Part shown: positions 8,804 through 19,000 of the stretch, in pieces
Layout of the letters: each line of letters starts with the position of its first letter
How positions within the stretch are numbered: the stretch's first letter is position 1
From: DZBG01 sp049241565
GTDB taxonomy: Bacteria > Bdellovibrionota > Bacteriovoracia > Bacteriovoracales > Bacteriovoracaceae
Direction of reading: 5' to 3'
DNA length: 64,000 nucleotides
Assembly (NCBI GenBank): GCA_049241565.1
Contig: JBMLQL010000024.1
Coordinates: 1 to 64,000, forward strand
Notes under the pieces: generated by a model
Database searches by the model: none
What the model was told of the DNA's origin: nothing
Seen by the model: the letters and a program-made list of their open reading frames with translations, nothing else
Made by a program: the position numbers and the translations under genes

Positions 8804-9974
8804 CCGTAATACCTTTCAGTTCATTGTAGAGTAGTGATCGCCTCTCCTGAAGCTTTTGTGAAAGATAGTCTTGAGATTTGACCCAGTTTCTAGATGCTTC
8901 AGTGTTCATGACGTTTTCATTTTTTATTAGGTATTCAATTATGCAAGCCAATTCTTCGTAGTCTTCTGCTTGATGCATGAATTCTTTCGAGATAAGTTCT
9001 GGGATTCCTCCAACGTCAGAACCGACACAAACTAAACCGCGAGACATTGCCTCAATCATTGCACGAGGGAGTCCTTCTCCGCGAGTAGGTAAAATAAAGA
9101 TGTCTGCTTCATCGAGTGCTTTAAAAATAGCTTCACCGGACGGAAGATGACCTCTAAAATTAACTGCATTATTAAGATTTAAATCATTTGTCATTTTTTC
9201 AACAAAAGTTCTACTCCTCCCATCCCCAATCCAGGTGAGTGATACATTAAAGTTCTTTGATCTTAACTGAGACACTGCTCTGAGAGCAGTGTCTGGTCCT
9301 TTGCGCCAATCTTCAAGAGCTCCTACACAAATAAGTTTAAATTCTTTTTTATTAGAGTAGTTTTTTGCTCTAAAGGAAATTTGAGAATCTAGAAGTTCAA
9401 TTGATGAGGCGAAAATTGTTTTCTTGCTTTGGAGTGCTGGATACCGATCGGGTAATCTGGTAGAGGTAACATAGGATGCTCCTGCAGCATGCTTGGTTTG
9501 TTGTTTTAGTTTTCTACAAAACCACCATCGATAAAAAGGTCGTACTAAAGATTTTACTGAGCCAGGAGCAAAAGTGTCATAAGGGTCGCCAACAACTTCA
9601 ACTGCATATGGATGGGATCTGCTGATTAATATTGGCTGTAAGATATCAGCAATCGGTGATCCCACTCTTAAGATGATGGCTTCTGCTCTTTTTTCGACTT
9701 CAGATAGTATGCTTCTTATCTTCTTCCAATTTTTCAAATAACCAATCGGGCCTATATAAAAAGGTAGGGCCGTAAAAATAATTTTTGGATTCGCGTCTAC
9801 TCTTTTCGCATTGGTATTGATTGTTGTTACTCTTTTCGCTCTTGCCACTATTTCGACTTGATCAAAAACCTCTAAATATCGATGCCAAAAAGATTCATGA
9901 AAATTGGATAGTGTCCATACACTTCCATCAGGCATAATTTCAAAGCGTAGTTCAATTGTTACTGTGATCTTCAT
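8769..9974 (-). CDS. Glycosyltransferase family 4
   Basis: A 401-residue GT-B glycosyltransferase. The C-terminal half contains LICVGALEDWRKGPDTALRA, a variant of the group-1 nucleotide-binding entry, and PTRGEGLPRAMIEAMSRG, the canonical E-x7-E donor-binding motif, followed by GSDVGGIPELIS. It probably adds one residue of the polysaccharide repeat. It sits between the polymerase gene (ATGA overlap, 4 nt) and the other GT4 gene (35-nt overlap) in a tightly coupled leftward operon. Confidence 0.86.
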   Translation of the reverse strand: MKITVTIELRFEIMPDGSVWTLSNFHESFWHRYLEVFDQVEIVARAKRVTTINTNAKRVDANPKIIFTALPFYIGPIGYLKNWKKIRSILSEVEKRAEAIILRVGSPIADILQPILISRSHPYAVEVVGDPYDTFAPGSVKSLVRPFYRWWFCRKLKQQTKHAAGASYVTSTRLPDRYPALQSKKTIFASSIELLDSQISFRAKNYSNKKEFKLICVGALEDWRKGPDTALRAVSQLRSKNFNVSLTWIGDGRSRTFVEKMTNDLNLNNAVNFRGHLPSGEAIFKALDEADIFILPTRGEGLPRAMIEAMSRGLVCVGSDVGGIPELISKEFMHQAEDYEELACIIEYLIKNENVMNTEASRNWVKSQDYLSQKLQERRSLLYNELKGITDDWKKKNITSC

Positions 9975-11152
9975 GTTTTAATTTCTTTTCCAGATAAACG
10001 ATATATTAAATAAAAGAAAATAATCCCATAGAGATTGCCTTTGAATAGGGCCAGACTATCATTTCTTATTGAATACATTGTGAAAGCACTAAAGAATACT
10101 GAGTAATAAAGAAAAAACGGATGAGTAGTTATGTATTTCGTTATCTTTCTTTGAATAAAAAGAAGTCCAAAGAATGTAAAAAAAACTCCCAAATAAGAGA
10201 AATTAATATATCCCTCAGCATCAAGACCGAATCCATAGCCTGATGTGCTAGCTGCTGCATAATTATTCTTGAACCAATCAAGAGTATTGAAATCTGTTTT
10301 ATAGATCCAGCTTGGAAAAAGATTAAATAAGCTGTTTAAATAAGTGAACCCCATGAAATAATCTATCCTTTCATGAAGGAGTTTCAGACTAAAAGTATTT
10401 ATAAAAAGCAATGAACCCTGATTTAGAATGGAAGAAATAAATCCTTGGCTCTCTTGCGTAGTATCTCTGAAATAAAATATCCCTGTTGCAGTGATAAGCA
10501 TTGTAGTTAGACTCATAAATAATTTAAAAAAAGATTTAGATGTACTTTGTATCAAAAGGGCCCTGTGGAAAAGAATGCTTATGAAAGGAAAAATAAAGTC
10601 TCTTTCTCCTATCGTGAGACTGTAAGCGATATAAGAAATTGTATTTAAATAGAAAATTTTTTTCAATGGACTTTCTATAACTAGAAAATAAAACGAAATT
10701 AAGTAGATTTGAATCATAAGATAGTTGTAATGAATTGCAGGAATCGCAATCGCAATTTTATCAACTTTTGATCCTGTTCCACCTAGTAGGACCATTGTAA
10801 TTGCATAACAAGCATATAAAATGGATAAAATAAGAATTGGTTTGAGAGCGTGGATCTTATTATCTTTTAGTTCAATGAAGTTAATCTTAGGTGCCGGCCA
10901 TATTATTGAGCCTAGTAACATTGTATTTAAGGCAACAGTAAATATAATACAAGCTTCAGGTATATATTCTTTTGGAGTACCAAAGTAAATTGAGTTACCC
11001 AAAATATGATTTATTACTGGGCCGAAAGCAAAGTAAAAGTAAAAACAACAAATAGGAACAACTAGATCTCTAAAGCCTCCAAGTAAAAGCTTTAGACACA
11101 TTAGAACAGTACTTAGTCCTAGACAAAAATATATAATTTCGTTGTCATTCAT
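9971..11152 (-). CDS. Wzy-like O-antigen/oligosaccharide polymerase
   Basis: A 393-residue, very hydrophobic inner-membrane protein with roughly ten to twelve predicted membrane segments and a larger loop between late segments containing NYAAASTSGYGFGLDAEGY. Polymerases of the Wzy/oligosaccharide-repeat family diverge strongly in sequence and are recognised by topology and context. Here the neighbours are a flippase and two glycosyltransferases, and the locus has no other polymerase. It would join undecaprenyl-linked repeats in the periplasm. The stop of this gene overlaps the next start (ATGA). Confidence 0.7.
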   Translation of the reverse strand: MNDNEIIYFCLGLSTVLMCLKLLLGGFRDLVVPICCFYFYFAFGPVINHILGNSIYFGTPKEYIPEACIIFTVALNTMLLGSIIWPAPKINFIELKDNKIHALKPILILSILYACYAITMVLLGGTGSKVDKIAIAIPAIHYNYLMIQIYLISFYFLVIESPLKKIFYLNTISYIAYSLTIGERDFIFPFISILFHRALLIQSTSKSFFKLFMSLTTMLITATGIFYFRDTTQESQGFISSILNQGSLLFINTFSLKLLHERIDYFMGFTYLNSLFNLFPSWIYKTDFNTLDWFKNNYAAASTSGYGFGLDAEGYINFSYLGVFFTFFGLLFIQRKITKYITTHPFFLYYSVFFSAFTMYSIRNDSLALFKGNLYGIIFFYLIYRLSGKEIKT

Positions 11153-12329
11153 TTTTAAATTTTAAATAGGTATTAATATACATCGTCAATTGTACCAATA
11201 ATCCTAAAATAAACGATATAAATGCACCAATGATCTCAAATTTAGCAATTAAATAGAAACCAGATACAAGACACAAGAGGGAGCTTAGAATATTAGTCTT
11301 TAATTGAATTCCATAAATATTTTTCCCTAGCAGTGTATAGTGCATCGCTGACGATACTCCCCCTAAGAAAAAAGAAATTGCAATTAATAATGAGATTTTT
11401 GAACTTAATACCATTCTGGAATTGTAGAGTAATCCAGTTATTTGCTCGCCAAAAAAATGAAGAACTAAAAAGTAGCTGAAGGCGAGGACTCCAATCGTTA
11501 ATGTAGTTATTAATAAAAATAATCGATGAGAACTAATAGTTGCCATATTTTGAATAAGCCCTTGGCATGAAAAGTTAATGACCATTGAGGGAATAACATA
11601 ATAGTAAAAAAGCACTGAGAACAGGCCGACAGTTTCGATAGAGTAATACTCTTTCAAAATATAACGAGGGATATTTACTAGTAGTGCAGTTAAAAGAGCA
11701 GATAGTGATAAGGATAAAGTCGTCTTAAAGGTTTTATAGCTTCCAATCCTTTCGGCTCGAATCATGTCTAAACCGCTTTGGTAATAATCTTGAATAGCAA
11801 TAATGCAACTTACTATTGCTAATATAATTAAGGTTAAAGTAAGTTCAAAATTCAGCATCCAAATAAAAAAAAGGGTAATAGAAAGTGAAAGATAGCGAAT
11901 GAAGATGGATTTGTTTACTTTGCTCAAGCCCGTTTCTAATTGTGTTAATCCATTGGCCAAATCACTCCATATTTCACCCCATTTTATGAAAGCAAGTGCT
12001 AAGTAAATTGTTATAAATACAGGTTGAAACCAAACAAGAATTAAACTTGAAAGTATTATCAAGGTCATTGGGAAAATGAGTCTGAGCCATTTTGCCTGAC
12101 TTTTTATGTCGGACTTTGCCGTCAGCAAATAACTCTTAAGCTGAAGACTCCCTAAAATGGTTAATGGAGTCAGAATTGCAAGAACATAAGAATATTCTCC
12201 TAAAGTTTTAATTCCATATTTTTTCGAAATAAACATCGTAAGCATCCAATAGAAGGCAGATTGCAAAAAGGAGCATCCCAAAAAAAAAAGGATGTTTAAC
12301 TTAGAATAATTAGATTTTGTTTGAATCAT
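11145..12329 (-). CDS. Wzx-like oligosaccharide flippase
   Basis: A ~394-residue polytopic membrane protein with about twelve hydrophobic segments and scattered charged residues, as in the MVF/polysaccharide-transport superfamily. It would flip undecaprenyl-linked repeat units across the inner membrane. I start it at ATG 12329 rather than the TTG two codons upstream; neither has a strong ribosome site. It is the first gene of the leftward glycan operon and is divergent from pglF. It overlaps the polymerase gene by 8 nt. Confidence 0.75.
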   Translation of the reverse strand: MIQTKSNYSKLNILFFLGCSFLQSAFYWMLTMFISKKYGIKTLGEYSYVLAILTPLTILGSLQLKSYLLTAKSDIKSQAKWLRLIFPMTLIILSSLILVWFQPVFITIYLALAFIKWGEIWSDLANGLTQLETGLSKVNKSIFIRYLSLSITLFFIWMLNFELTLTLIILAIVSCIIAIQDYYQSGLDMIRAERIGSYKTFKTTLSLSLSALLTALLVNIPRYILKEYYSIETVGLFSVLFYYYVIPSMVINFSCQGLIQNMATISSHRLFLLITTLTIGVLAFSYFLVLHFFGEQITGLLYNSRMVLSSKISLLIAISFFLGGVSSAMHYTLLGKNIYGIQLKTNILSSLLCLVSGFYLIAKFEIIGAFISFILGLLVQLTMYINTYLKFKNE

Positions 12330-12431
12330 ATACAAAGATTACTCTGAAAACATCTAGTTCTTTAGCGATTCTATGTAAGGGTAAAAGTTTCCATCTATCG
12401 AGAAACTAATCTTTGTTAATAAAATCTTAAT

Positions 12432-13679
12432 ATGGATATTAAGAAATCATCAATAATTCTTAGGTTTAATTTTAATTTAGAGAAAATGCTCTCATATACC
12501 TATTTTTTTAAGAAGATTCTTTCTTACACATTGAGGTTTAGAACATCAAAAAAGAGTCTCGAAAACAGACCTTTTTTTGAGCCTAAGCTTGAAGACTTAT
12601 TAAATCGACCTGCCTTGAATGTCGATTTAAGTGATGTTAAGGAGCAATTAAAAGATAAAGTAGTCCTTGTTACAGGTGGTGGAGGGTCCATCGGTGGTGA
12701 ACTTTGTCGACAGATTCTCAAGATGAGACCAAGCAAGCTTCTAATATTAGATCATTCTGAACTAAATCTTTATATTATCGATTGTGAACTCAAAGAATTG
12801 AACACTGGTGTTGAAACACAAGTCATTTTGGCCGATATTAAAGATCTGCAAACAATGAAAAATATTTTCAGGACTTTTAAACCTGAATATGTTTACCATG
12901 CAGCTGCATACAAGCATGTCCATTTAGTACAAAACAATGCTTATTCCTCAATTATCAATAATATTTTAGGGACACGAAATATTATCGATTGTTCTTTGGA
13001 TTATAACGTCAATACTTTTGTCATGATTTCAACTGATAAAGCGGTCAATCCGAGTAGTATTATGGGTGCAACAAAAAGAGTTTGTGAATTACTAGTTACG
13101 GATGCAGCCAATTCAAGTGGGCTACGTTATTGCTCAGTTCGTTTTGGAAATGTCCTGGGCAGTTCAGGGAGTCTTATTCCGTTACTCAAAAAACAAGTCT
13201 ATGCTGGGGGGCCCATTACTATTACTCATCCAGACATGACAAGATACTTTATGCTTATACCAGAAGCTGTAAAGCTTGTTCTTAAGGCGGGACAGATATC
13301 CAGTCCAGGGGATGTTAATATTCTTAAAATGGGTGAACCTGTAAAAATTGTTGATATTGCCAAGAAAGTAATATCTCTGATGGGAAGGACCGAAGATGAG
13401 ATTGGTATAAAATTTATTGGGAAAAGACCAGGTGAAAAACTATTTGAAGAACTTTACTTATGTGGCAATGAAAAACAAACTGAACATCAAGATATCATGG
13501 TGTTGCCAAATGGTGATTCCGTTTATGATTCCACGTTATTCAATGGTCAAGATTTGAGAGCTATCACCGCTAAATTGATTAATTATTCTATAAATCAAGA
13601 CGAACGATCTCTTGATATCTTGAATCATCTCGCCTTTATGCACAAGCGAAAGTCTAGTGATCTAAAGAAAGTGGTATAG
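12432..13679 (+). CDS. pglF: UDP-GlcNAc 4,6-dehydratase, soluble PglF/CapD-type
   Basis: A 415-residue SDR enzyme that would convert UDP-N-acetylglucosamine to the UDP-4-keto-6-deoxy sugar, the first step to bacillosamine. The NAD-binding loop VTGGGGSIGGEL is at about 80-91 and the catalytic region STDKAVNPSSIMGATKR at about 199-215, with Met in place of the SDR Tyr as is usual for this subfamily. Long relatives (CapD, WbpM, PglF of ~590-660 residues) have four N-terminal membrane helices; those are absent here. The start at 12432 lacks a good ribosome site, so a start somewhat downstream is possible. The next gene begins 2 nt after the stop. Confidence 0.85.
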   Translation: MDIKKSSIILRFNFNLEKMLSYTYFFKKILSYTLRFRTSKKSLENRPFFEPKLEDLLNRPALNVDLSDVKEQLKDKVVLVTGGGGSIGGELCRQILKMRPSKLLILDHSELNLYIIDCELKELNTGVETQVILADIKDLQTMKNIFRTFKPEYVYHAAAYKHVHLVQNNAYSSIINNILGTRNIIDCSLDYNVNTFVMISTDKAVNPSSIMGATKRVCELLVTDAANSSGLRYCSVRFGNVLGSSGSLIPLLKKQVYAGGPITITHPDMTRYFMLIPEAVKLVLKAGQISSPGDVNILKMGEPVKIVDIAKKVISLMGRTEDEIGIKFIGKRPGEKLFEELYLCGNEKQTEHQDIMVLPNGDSVYDSTLFNGQDLRAITAKLINYSINQDERSLDILNHLAFMHKRKSSDLKKVV

Positions 13680-13681
13680 AA

Positions 13682-14908
13682 GTGAATGGTTATTTCTTAA
13701 AACGATTTATCGACCTTACAATTGCTTTAATAAGTATTTTCTTTTTGTTGCCTGCTCTTATTGGTATCTCTTTGCTGTTACTAATAGTTCAAGGAAGACC
13801 AGTCATATTTACTCAACCCAGATCTGGTCATAATGGGAAGATTTTTAATCTTTATAAATTTAGAACCATGCTGCCTCTCAAAGTTGGCCAGAATCCTCAT
13901 AGTATGGATCGATTAACTTGGATTGGCAGATTTGTTCGGTCTTTGAGTTTAGATGAATTACCAAGTTTGTTAAATATTATCAAAGGTGAGATGAGTTTGG
14001 TTGGACCTCGACCACTTCTTCCACATTATTTAGATAGATATTCTCGCGAACAAATGAGACGTCATGATGTACTTCCAGGATTGACTGGGTGGGCGCAAGT
14101 GAATGGACGAAATGCTTTGTCTTGGGAAGATAAATTTAAACATGATGTCTGGTATGTTGATCATGTTAGTTTCTGGCTTGACTTGAAAATAATATTTCTC
14201 ACATTAAAAGTGATGGTTATACGTGAAGGTATTAATGCATCACAGTCAGACATTATGGAAGAGTTTGATCCAGGACTTTATGTGTTTGGCAGTGGAGGAC
14301 ATGCAAAAGTTGTTATCTCATCACTTCAGGCCCAAGGTCTTAAAGTGATAGGTATCTTCGATGATGATAAAAATAAATTGAATACCAATATTTTAAATGT
14401 GCCAGTTGTTGGAACGATTGATGACTGCCAAAAATTTAAAATAAAAAAAGCAGTTATAGCAATAGGTGATAATAACACAAGAGAAAAAATTGCAAATCGT
14501 TATACACTAAATTGGATTTCTGTGATTCATCCAAAAGCGATTATTGATCCATCGGCTCAAGTAGGGAAGGGATCTGTTGTTTTTCCTGGTGCCATTTTGA
14601 ATGCTTCGGCTGTAATAGGGGAACACTCGATCATTAACACTTCGGCAATTATTGATCACGATGTAAAAATTGGAAGCTTTACTCATATTTGTCCAGGTAG
14701 TGTCATAACAGGTGGAGTGGTTGTTGGAAATAATTGTTTCATTGGAGCAAATACCAGCATTATACCGTGTAAAAGAGTTGGGATGTTTAGCACCATCGGA
14801 GCTGGATCTGTAGTCATTAAAGATATACCAGAATACTGTGTCGCAGTAGGGAGCCCTGCAGAAATCATTAAAGACAATTTAGAAAACTTGAAAAGGATAA
14901 AAGCATGA
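13682..14908 (+). CDS. PglC-PglD fusion: phosphoglycosyl transferase plus sugar N-acetyltransferase
   Basis: A 408-residue two-domain enzyme. Residues 1-195 are a monotopic phosphoglycosyl transferase: an N-terminal membrane hairpin, KFRTM, the Asp-Glu pair in SLDELPSLLNIIKGEMS and VGPRPLLP. From about residue 200 a PglD-type acetyltransferase follows, with the nucleotide-binding YVFGSGGHAKVV and a left-handed beta-helix of hexapeptide repeats with IIDHDVKIG carrying the likely base His. It should acetylate UDP-4-amino-sugar to UDP-diNAcBac and then transfer phospho-diNAcBac to undecaprenyl phosphate. The same domain order is known from Neisseria PglB. The GTG start 13682 lies 2 nt after pglF. 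The stop overlaps pglE (ATGA). Confidence 0.88.
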   Translation: MNGYFLKRFIDLTIALISIFFLLPALIGISLLLLIVQGRPVIFTQPRSGHNGKIFNLYKFRTMLPLKVGQNPHSMDRLTWIGRFVRSLSLDELPSLLNIIKGEMSLVGPRPLLPHYLDRYSREQMRRHDVLPGLTGWAQVNGRNALSWEDKFKHDVWYVDHVSFWLDLKIIFLTLKVMVIREGINASQSDIMEEFDPGLYVFGSGGHAKVVISSLQAQGLKVIGIFDDDKNKLNTNILNVPVVGTIDDCQKFKIKKAVIAIGDNNTREKIANRYTLNWISVIHPKAIIDPSAQVGKGSVVFPGAILNASAVIGEHSIINTSAIIDHDVKIGSFTHICPGSVITGGVVVGNNCFIGANTSIIPCKRVGMFSTIGAGSVVIKDIPEYCVAVGSPAEIIKDNLENLKRIKA

Positions 14909-16035
14909 AAATTGATATGGCCATGGCCGATATTGATGAAACTGATGTTCAAGCTGTGACAGATGTTGTTCGCTCGAAGCGATTGGCCCTAGGCTCAAAA
15001 AATCTAGAATTTGAAAAAATGGTGTGTGACAAGTTTGGAGTTAAGCATGCTATTACTGTTAACTCTGGAACATCTGCACTCCATTTGATTGTTAAGTCGC
15101 TTGGAATTGGCCCAGGAGATGAAGTCCTTGTACCTTCATTTACATTTGTTGCTAGTGTTAATGCCATTCTTTTTGAGGGAGCCATTCCTGTATTTGTAGA
15201 TATTGATTCTGAGACTTATAATTTTTGTGTAACTGATGCAGAGAAAAAAATAACCAATAAAACCAAGGCCATGATGGTGGTCGATGTGTTTGGTCATCCT
15301 GCTAACTGGAGTGCTATAAATGCCTTTTCAAAAAAATATAATCTCAAAGTGATAGATGACTGCTGTGAAGCCATTGGTGCTCAGTACGAAGGAAAATGGA
15401 TTGGAGGCTTCGGTGATGCAGGCTCTTTTGCCTTTTATCCCAATAAGCAAATGACGACTGGTGAAGGCGGGATGATTGTTACCAATGATGACTACATTGC
15501 AGAGCTTTGCCGATCTTATCGTAATCAAGGTAGAGGAGCCATGTCAGCTTGGCTTGAACACGATAGCCTTGGATATAATTACCGTTTAGATGAAATGAGT
15601 GCCGCTTTAGGTTGCACACAATTCGCCAAATTAGATAAAATGCTCTCGAGTAGAGAGAAAGTTGCACAAAAATATTTAACCCTTCTTAAGCCTTACTCTC
15701 ACATTAAAACCCAGGTTATTAAGGGCAACGTAAAAATGAGTTGGTTTGTATTTGTTGTGACACTTCCTGGTGAATGTAATCGTGATGCTGTAATGAAAGA
15801 GCTTGAGATTAAAGACATTCCTAGTCGTGCCTATTTTAGTCCTGTTCATGAACAAAAATACTTCCAAAAAATAGTAAGATCTTCAGAAATTTATTTGCCT
15901 GTTACGATGAATGTTTCAAAACGTACTATTGCTCTCCCATTCCATGGAATGATGACAGATGAGGAAATTCAATTTGTTGTTCAAAATCTAGTTATCGCTA
16001 TTGAAAAATACTCTCTTAAGAAGAAAGCCGCTTAA
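14905..16035 (+). CDS. pglE: PLP-dependent sugar-4-aminotransferase, PglE-like (DegT/DnrJ/EryC1)
   Basis: A 376-residue fold-type-I aminotransferase. The block GSFAFYPNKQMTTGEGG places the PLP-binding lysine at 181, DDCCEAIGA carries the Asp that contacts the pyridine ring, and NYRLDEMSAALGCTQ is the typical C-terminal family block. In this context it should aminate the 4-keto product of the PglF-like enzyme to UDP-4-amino-4,6-dideoxy-GlcNAc, the substrate of the PglD domain. It is translationally coupled to the fusion gene (ATGA overlap). Its stop codon lies inside the terminator hairpin at 16023-16044. Confidence 0.87.
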   Translation: MKIDMAMADIDETDVQAVTDVVRSKRLALGSKNLEFEKMVCDKFGVKHAITVNSGTSALHLIVKSLGIGPGDEVLVPSFTFVASVNAILFEGAIPVFVDIDSETYNFCVTDAEKKITNKTKAMMVVDVFGHPANWSAINAFSKKYNLKVIDDCCEAIGAQYEGKWIGGFGDAGSFAFYPNKQMTTGEGGMIVTNDDYIAELCRSYRNQGRGAMSAWLEHDSLGYNYRLDEMSAALGCTQFAKLDKMLSSREKVAQKYLTLLKPYSHIKTQVIKGNVKMSWFVFVVTLPGECNRDAVMKELEIKDIPSRAYFSPVHEQKYFQKIVRSSEIYLPVTMNVSKRTIALPFHGMMTDEEIQFVVQNLVIAIEKYSLKKKAA

Positions 16036-16050
16036 GCGGCTTTCTTTTAC
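16023..16050. terminator. Bidirectional intrinsic terminator between pglE and the GLUG lipoprotein gene
   Basis: Perfect 22-base inverted repeat GAAAGCCGCTT/AAGCGGCTTTC at 16023-16044, followed by TTTT on the plus strand. The pglE stop codon (16033-16035) is in the middle of it. The convergent lipoprotein gene ends at 16047, so both operons can use it; its minus-strand T tract (TTCTT) is weaker. Confidence 0.85.
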
Positions 16051-19000
16051 CATTTTTGCATAAGACTGTTGTGGAGGTCTTGGATATCATCAACTCCGTT
16101 TGTAGGCCAAGTGTTTGTCATTTGTACTTCATGGATCTCTCCACCAAAATAGTTTCCTGCACCGTTAGAATTTGAATTATGCCAACGAGCACCATTACTA
16201 TAACCGATATAGGTGGTGTCAGTTGTCGCATACCAACGACTCGTCGTTGCTACCGTTCCAAGGCTCACACCATTAACTACGCACCCTATGTTACCATTTG
16301 GCCCGGTTGGGGTCGTATAGTTGCTATAGTCAAGGTAGAGGCTGACAACGTAACTTGTAGAGGTTGCTATTGGAGAACTTAGCCAAACCGGTGCTTGGGC
16401 GCCATCTCCACCGTTAGAGTTTTGGTGAAAGAGGCAATAAACTTGTCCAGCACTGATGTAGACAGAAAGTCCTCTGGTATTTCGACCTCCTAGTTCAAAT
16501 AGGAACTGGGTCGAATTAATATCTGTGTTTGTTGAAAAAACCGTAGTGAGAATTTTAGAAGTCACTGTACTTTTGCCTAGATTCGTTTCGGCCGGTGAGC
16601 TCAGAAAGTTACTCGTTTTATTAAAAATGACCGACTTTAATGACTTATTAAAAACGGGACGTCTGGCTGCAGCGGTCTGTGTAAACTTGTTAACAAGTGG
16701 ATTGATTTTATTATTCCAAGTAGCGATTACATTAGCAAAATTAATCTGTTCGGCATTTATCCCTGTGGCATCAAGCACTGTTGAAAAACTTGAAGCATCT
16801 AAGCTTAAAAAAGTTCCGGCCAGAGTTGTTGATCCAGGAGGAAGTACTTGCCATGCTTCTGATATAGAAATAGATGATTCATTACCATAGTTATCAATTG
16901 CTTTGACCATGAAGAAATAATCTTGCCCGTATTGAAGAGCTAGGCTTACGCCCTCAATGCCGTGTTCTGCCGTATAGGTAGTCACGTTACCAATGTCTGT
17001 CCAAAAAAGTACATCAGTGGAATCGACGCTCGTTCCAATGGCAATTTCATAATGGGATGTCTCAAAGTAAGTACTGGAAATTGGTGACCAGTTTGCGGTT
17101 ACAGCTTTGGTGAGAGTGGAATTATTAACGAGAGCAAGGTTTCCTGGGGAAGAAAGTTCACCAGAAGACCACTTTTCCATGAGTGTATTGAGAGTAGAGA
17201 GAACAGTAGATTCATTTGGATGGCTAGAGTACATTAAAGCTTCCAAAATTCTTCCTCTAAAGTAAGAACCTGTAGATGTAACATTCGAGTCGTGGTAACG
17301 AGTTCCATTATAGACTGCACCGAAGGCCGCACTACTTGCTTGAGCGTAAAGACGACTGGTGGTGGAAAGAGTTGATCCCATTTGTGAGTTATTCAAATAA
17401 CATTTTACTGAACCATTAGGTCCTGTAGCAGACGTGTAGTTAGTGTAATCAAAGACAACAGCAGCGTGGTAAACTGTATTTGGTGCAAGAGTCGAAGTCG
17501 ATGTGTTGTAAATCATCGCTTGGGCACCATCACCATTATTAGTTGTATTCCAAAAGCCGCAATAAAGTAGACCATTGAGAAGGTATATATTTATTCCCTT
17601 ATCTCTAGTCCCTTGTTCGTAGATGACTTGACGGGTAGTGAGATCAATCGAAGTTTGAAAAGAAACAAATATATTTTTAAAATTTGATGTTGAATTATCA
17701 AATGCTGTGGCCGACGGGATTCTTAGGTACTGGTTTGTCCCTGAAAAAGTCACATGATTTTTAATACTGTCAAAACCAGGATCATTGGTTGCCCCAGCAG
17801 AAAAAGCATCCATTAAAGTCGTTCCTGAAATATTTTGCCAGGTTCTGACTGTGTTTAAAAATCCAGGATCATCGGGTGTTTTAGAAGTCGAATCTTTGAT
17901 ACTAGGGCGATCAGAAGCATCATACCAGAATATTTTAGCGAGCTCTGAGCTAGGTAATTGCCAGGCCTGCGAAGTCATAATCCCTGAGTAATTTCCAGCT
18001 TCGTCTTTGGCACGAACAGATGTGTAATAATTAGTTGAAGCAGTAAGAGCGAAGTTATTAAAGCCACCCACTCCAGCAGTTGCTTGGTAGCTTGTAATAT
18101 TACCAATGTTTTTCCAACCACCAGAAATATCTGTGGCTCCAGGGCTAGTACCAATAGCAAGTTCGTAAGAATTTAATTGGCAATTGTCTGATGACGCTCC
18201 CCAAGTTGCTAATGTCGAAACTGATTCAGAAGCGATTCCAGATGTTATGACTGACCCTGGGGAACTTGGGGCGCCATTATCCCAAACAAAGCCAACAGAA
18301 TGAGAAACGACACTGGATTTTTTTCCATACTGATTAATTGTCCTAAGAGAAGTATGGTAAGGCGTACAATTTAAAAGCGAAGTTAAATTAGAAATCGTAT
18401 AAGAAGTAATAACACCAGTTGGAGTCCAATTTAAAACCTGTGTCCCACCCAATGTATTTCCAATAGCAATCTCAAGACCCGTTATATTTGACGGATTAAC
18501 CCAAGAGTATAAAGGGGATGTGACTGGTGATTCACCATTTACCCAAAGCTTTGAAGCAGCAAGAGAGCTAATGGGAGATGGAGTCGGAAGAGTTACTAAC
18601 ATTGAGCTTGAGCAATTAGATGTCGAAGTGAGATTATTTGAATCAACAGCAGTCACTCTAAATGAATAAGTTAGTGTATCTGTTCCAGTGAAAGAATCTG
18701 TTGCAATAGTATTGGCCAAATTTTTTGTTGAAACAGGGGAGCCAGAGCAGCTGCCGTTGGCGTAATAATTGATTGTCTGGGAAACAATCGTGGCGCTAAC
18801 AGACCTAGTCCATTGGGCCACAAGACCCGGCACAGATGAAGGAGAGGTACTTTGCCAAGATGGATTTGTTGGTGGTGATGGATTCGCGATAGAGTTAACA
18901 GTTCTCGTTGCATTAAGACCTAAAAAACTTGAAGAGAGAGTCGTTGATCCAGCAGATGTAGCTGAAAGACTGGAACCAGTAAGAGTAAAGTTTGTCGTGT

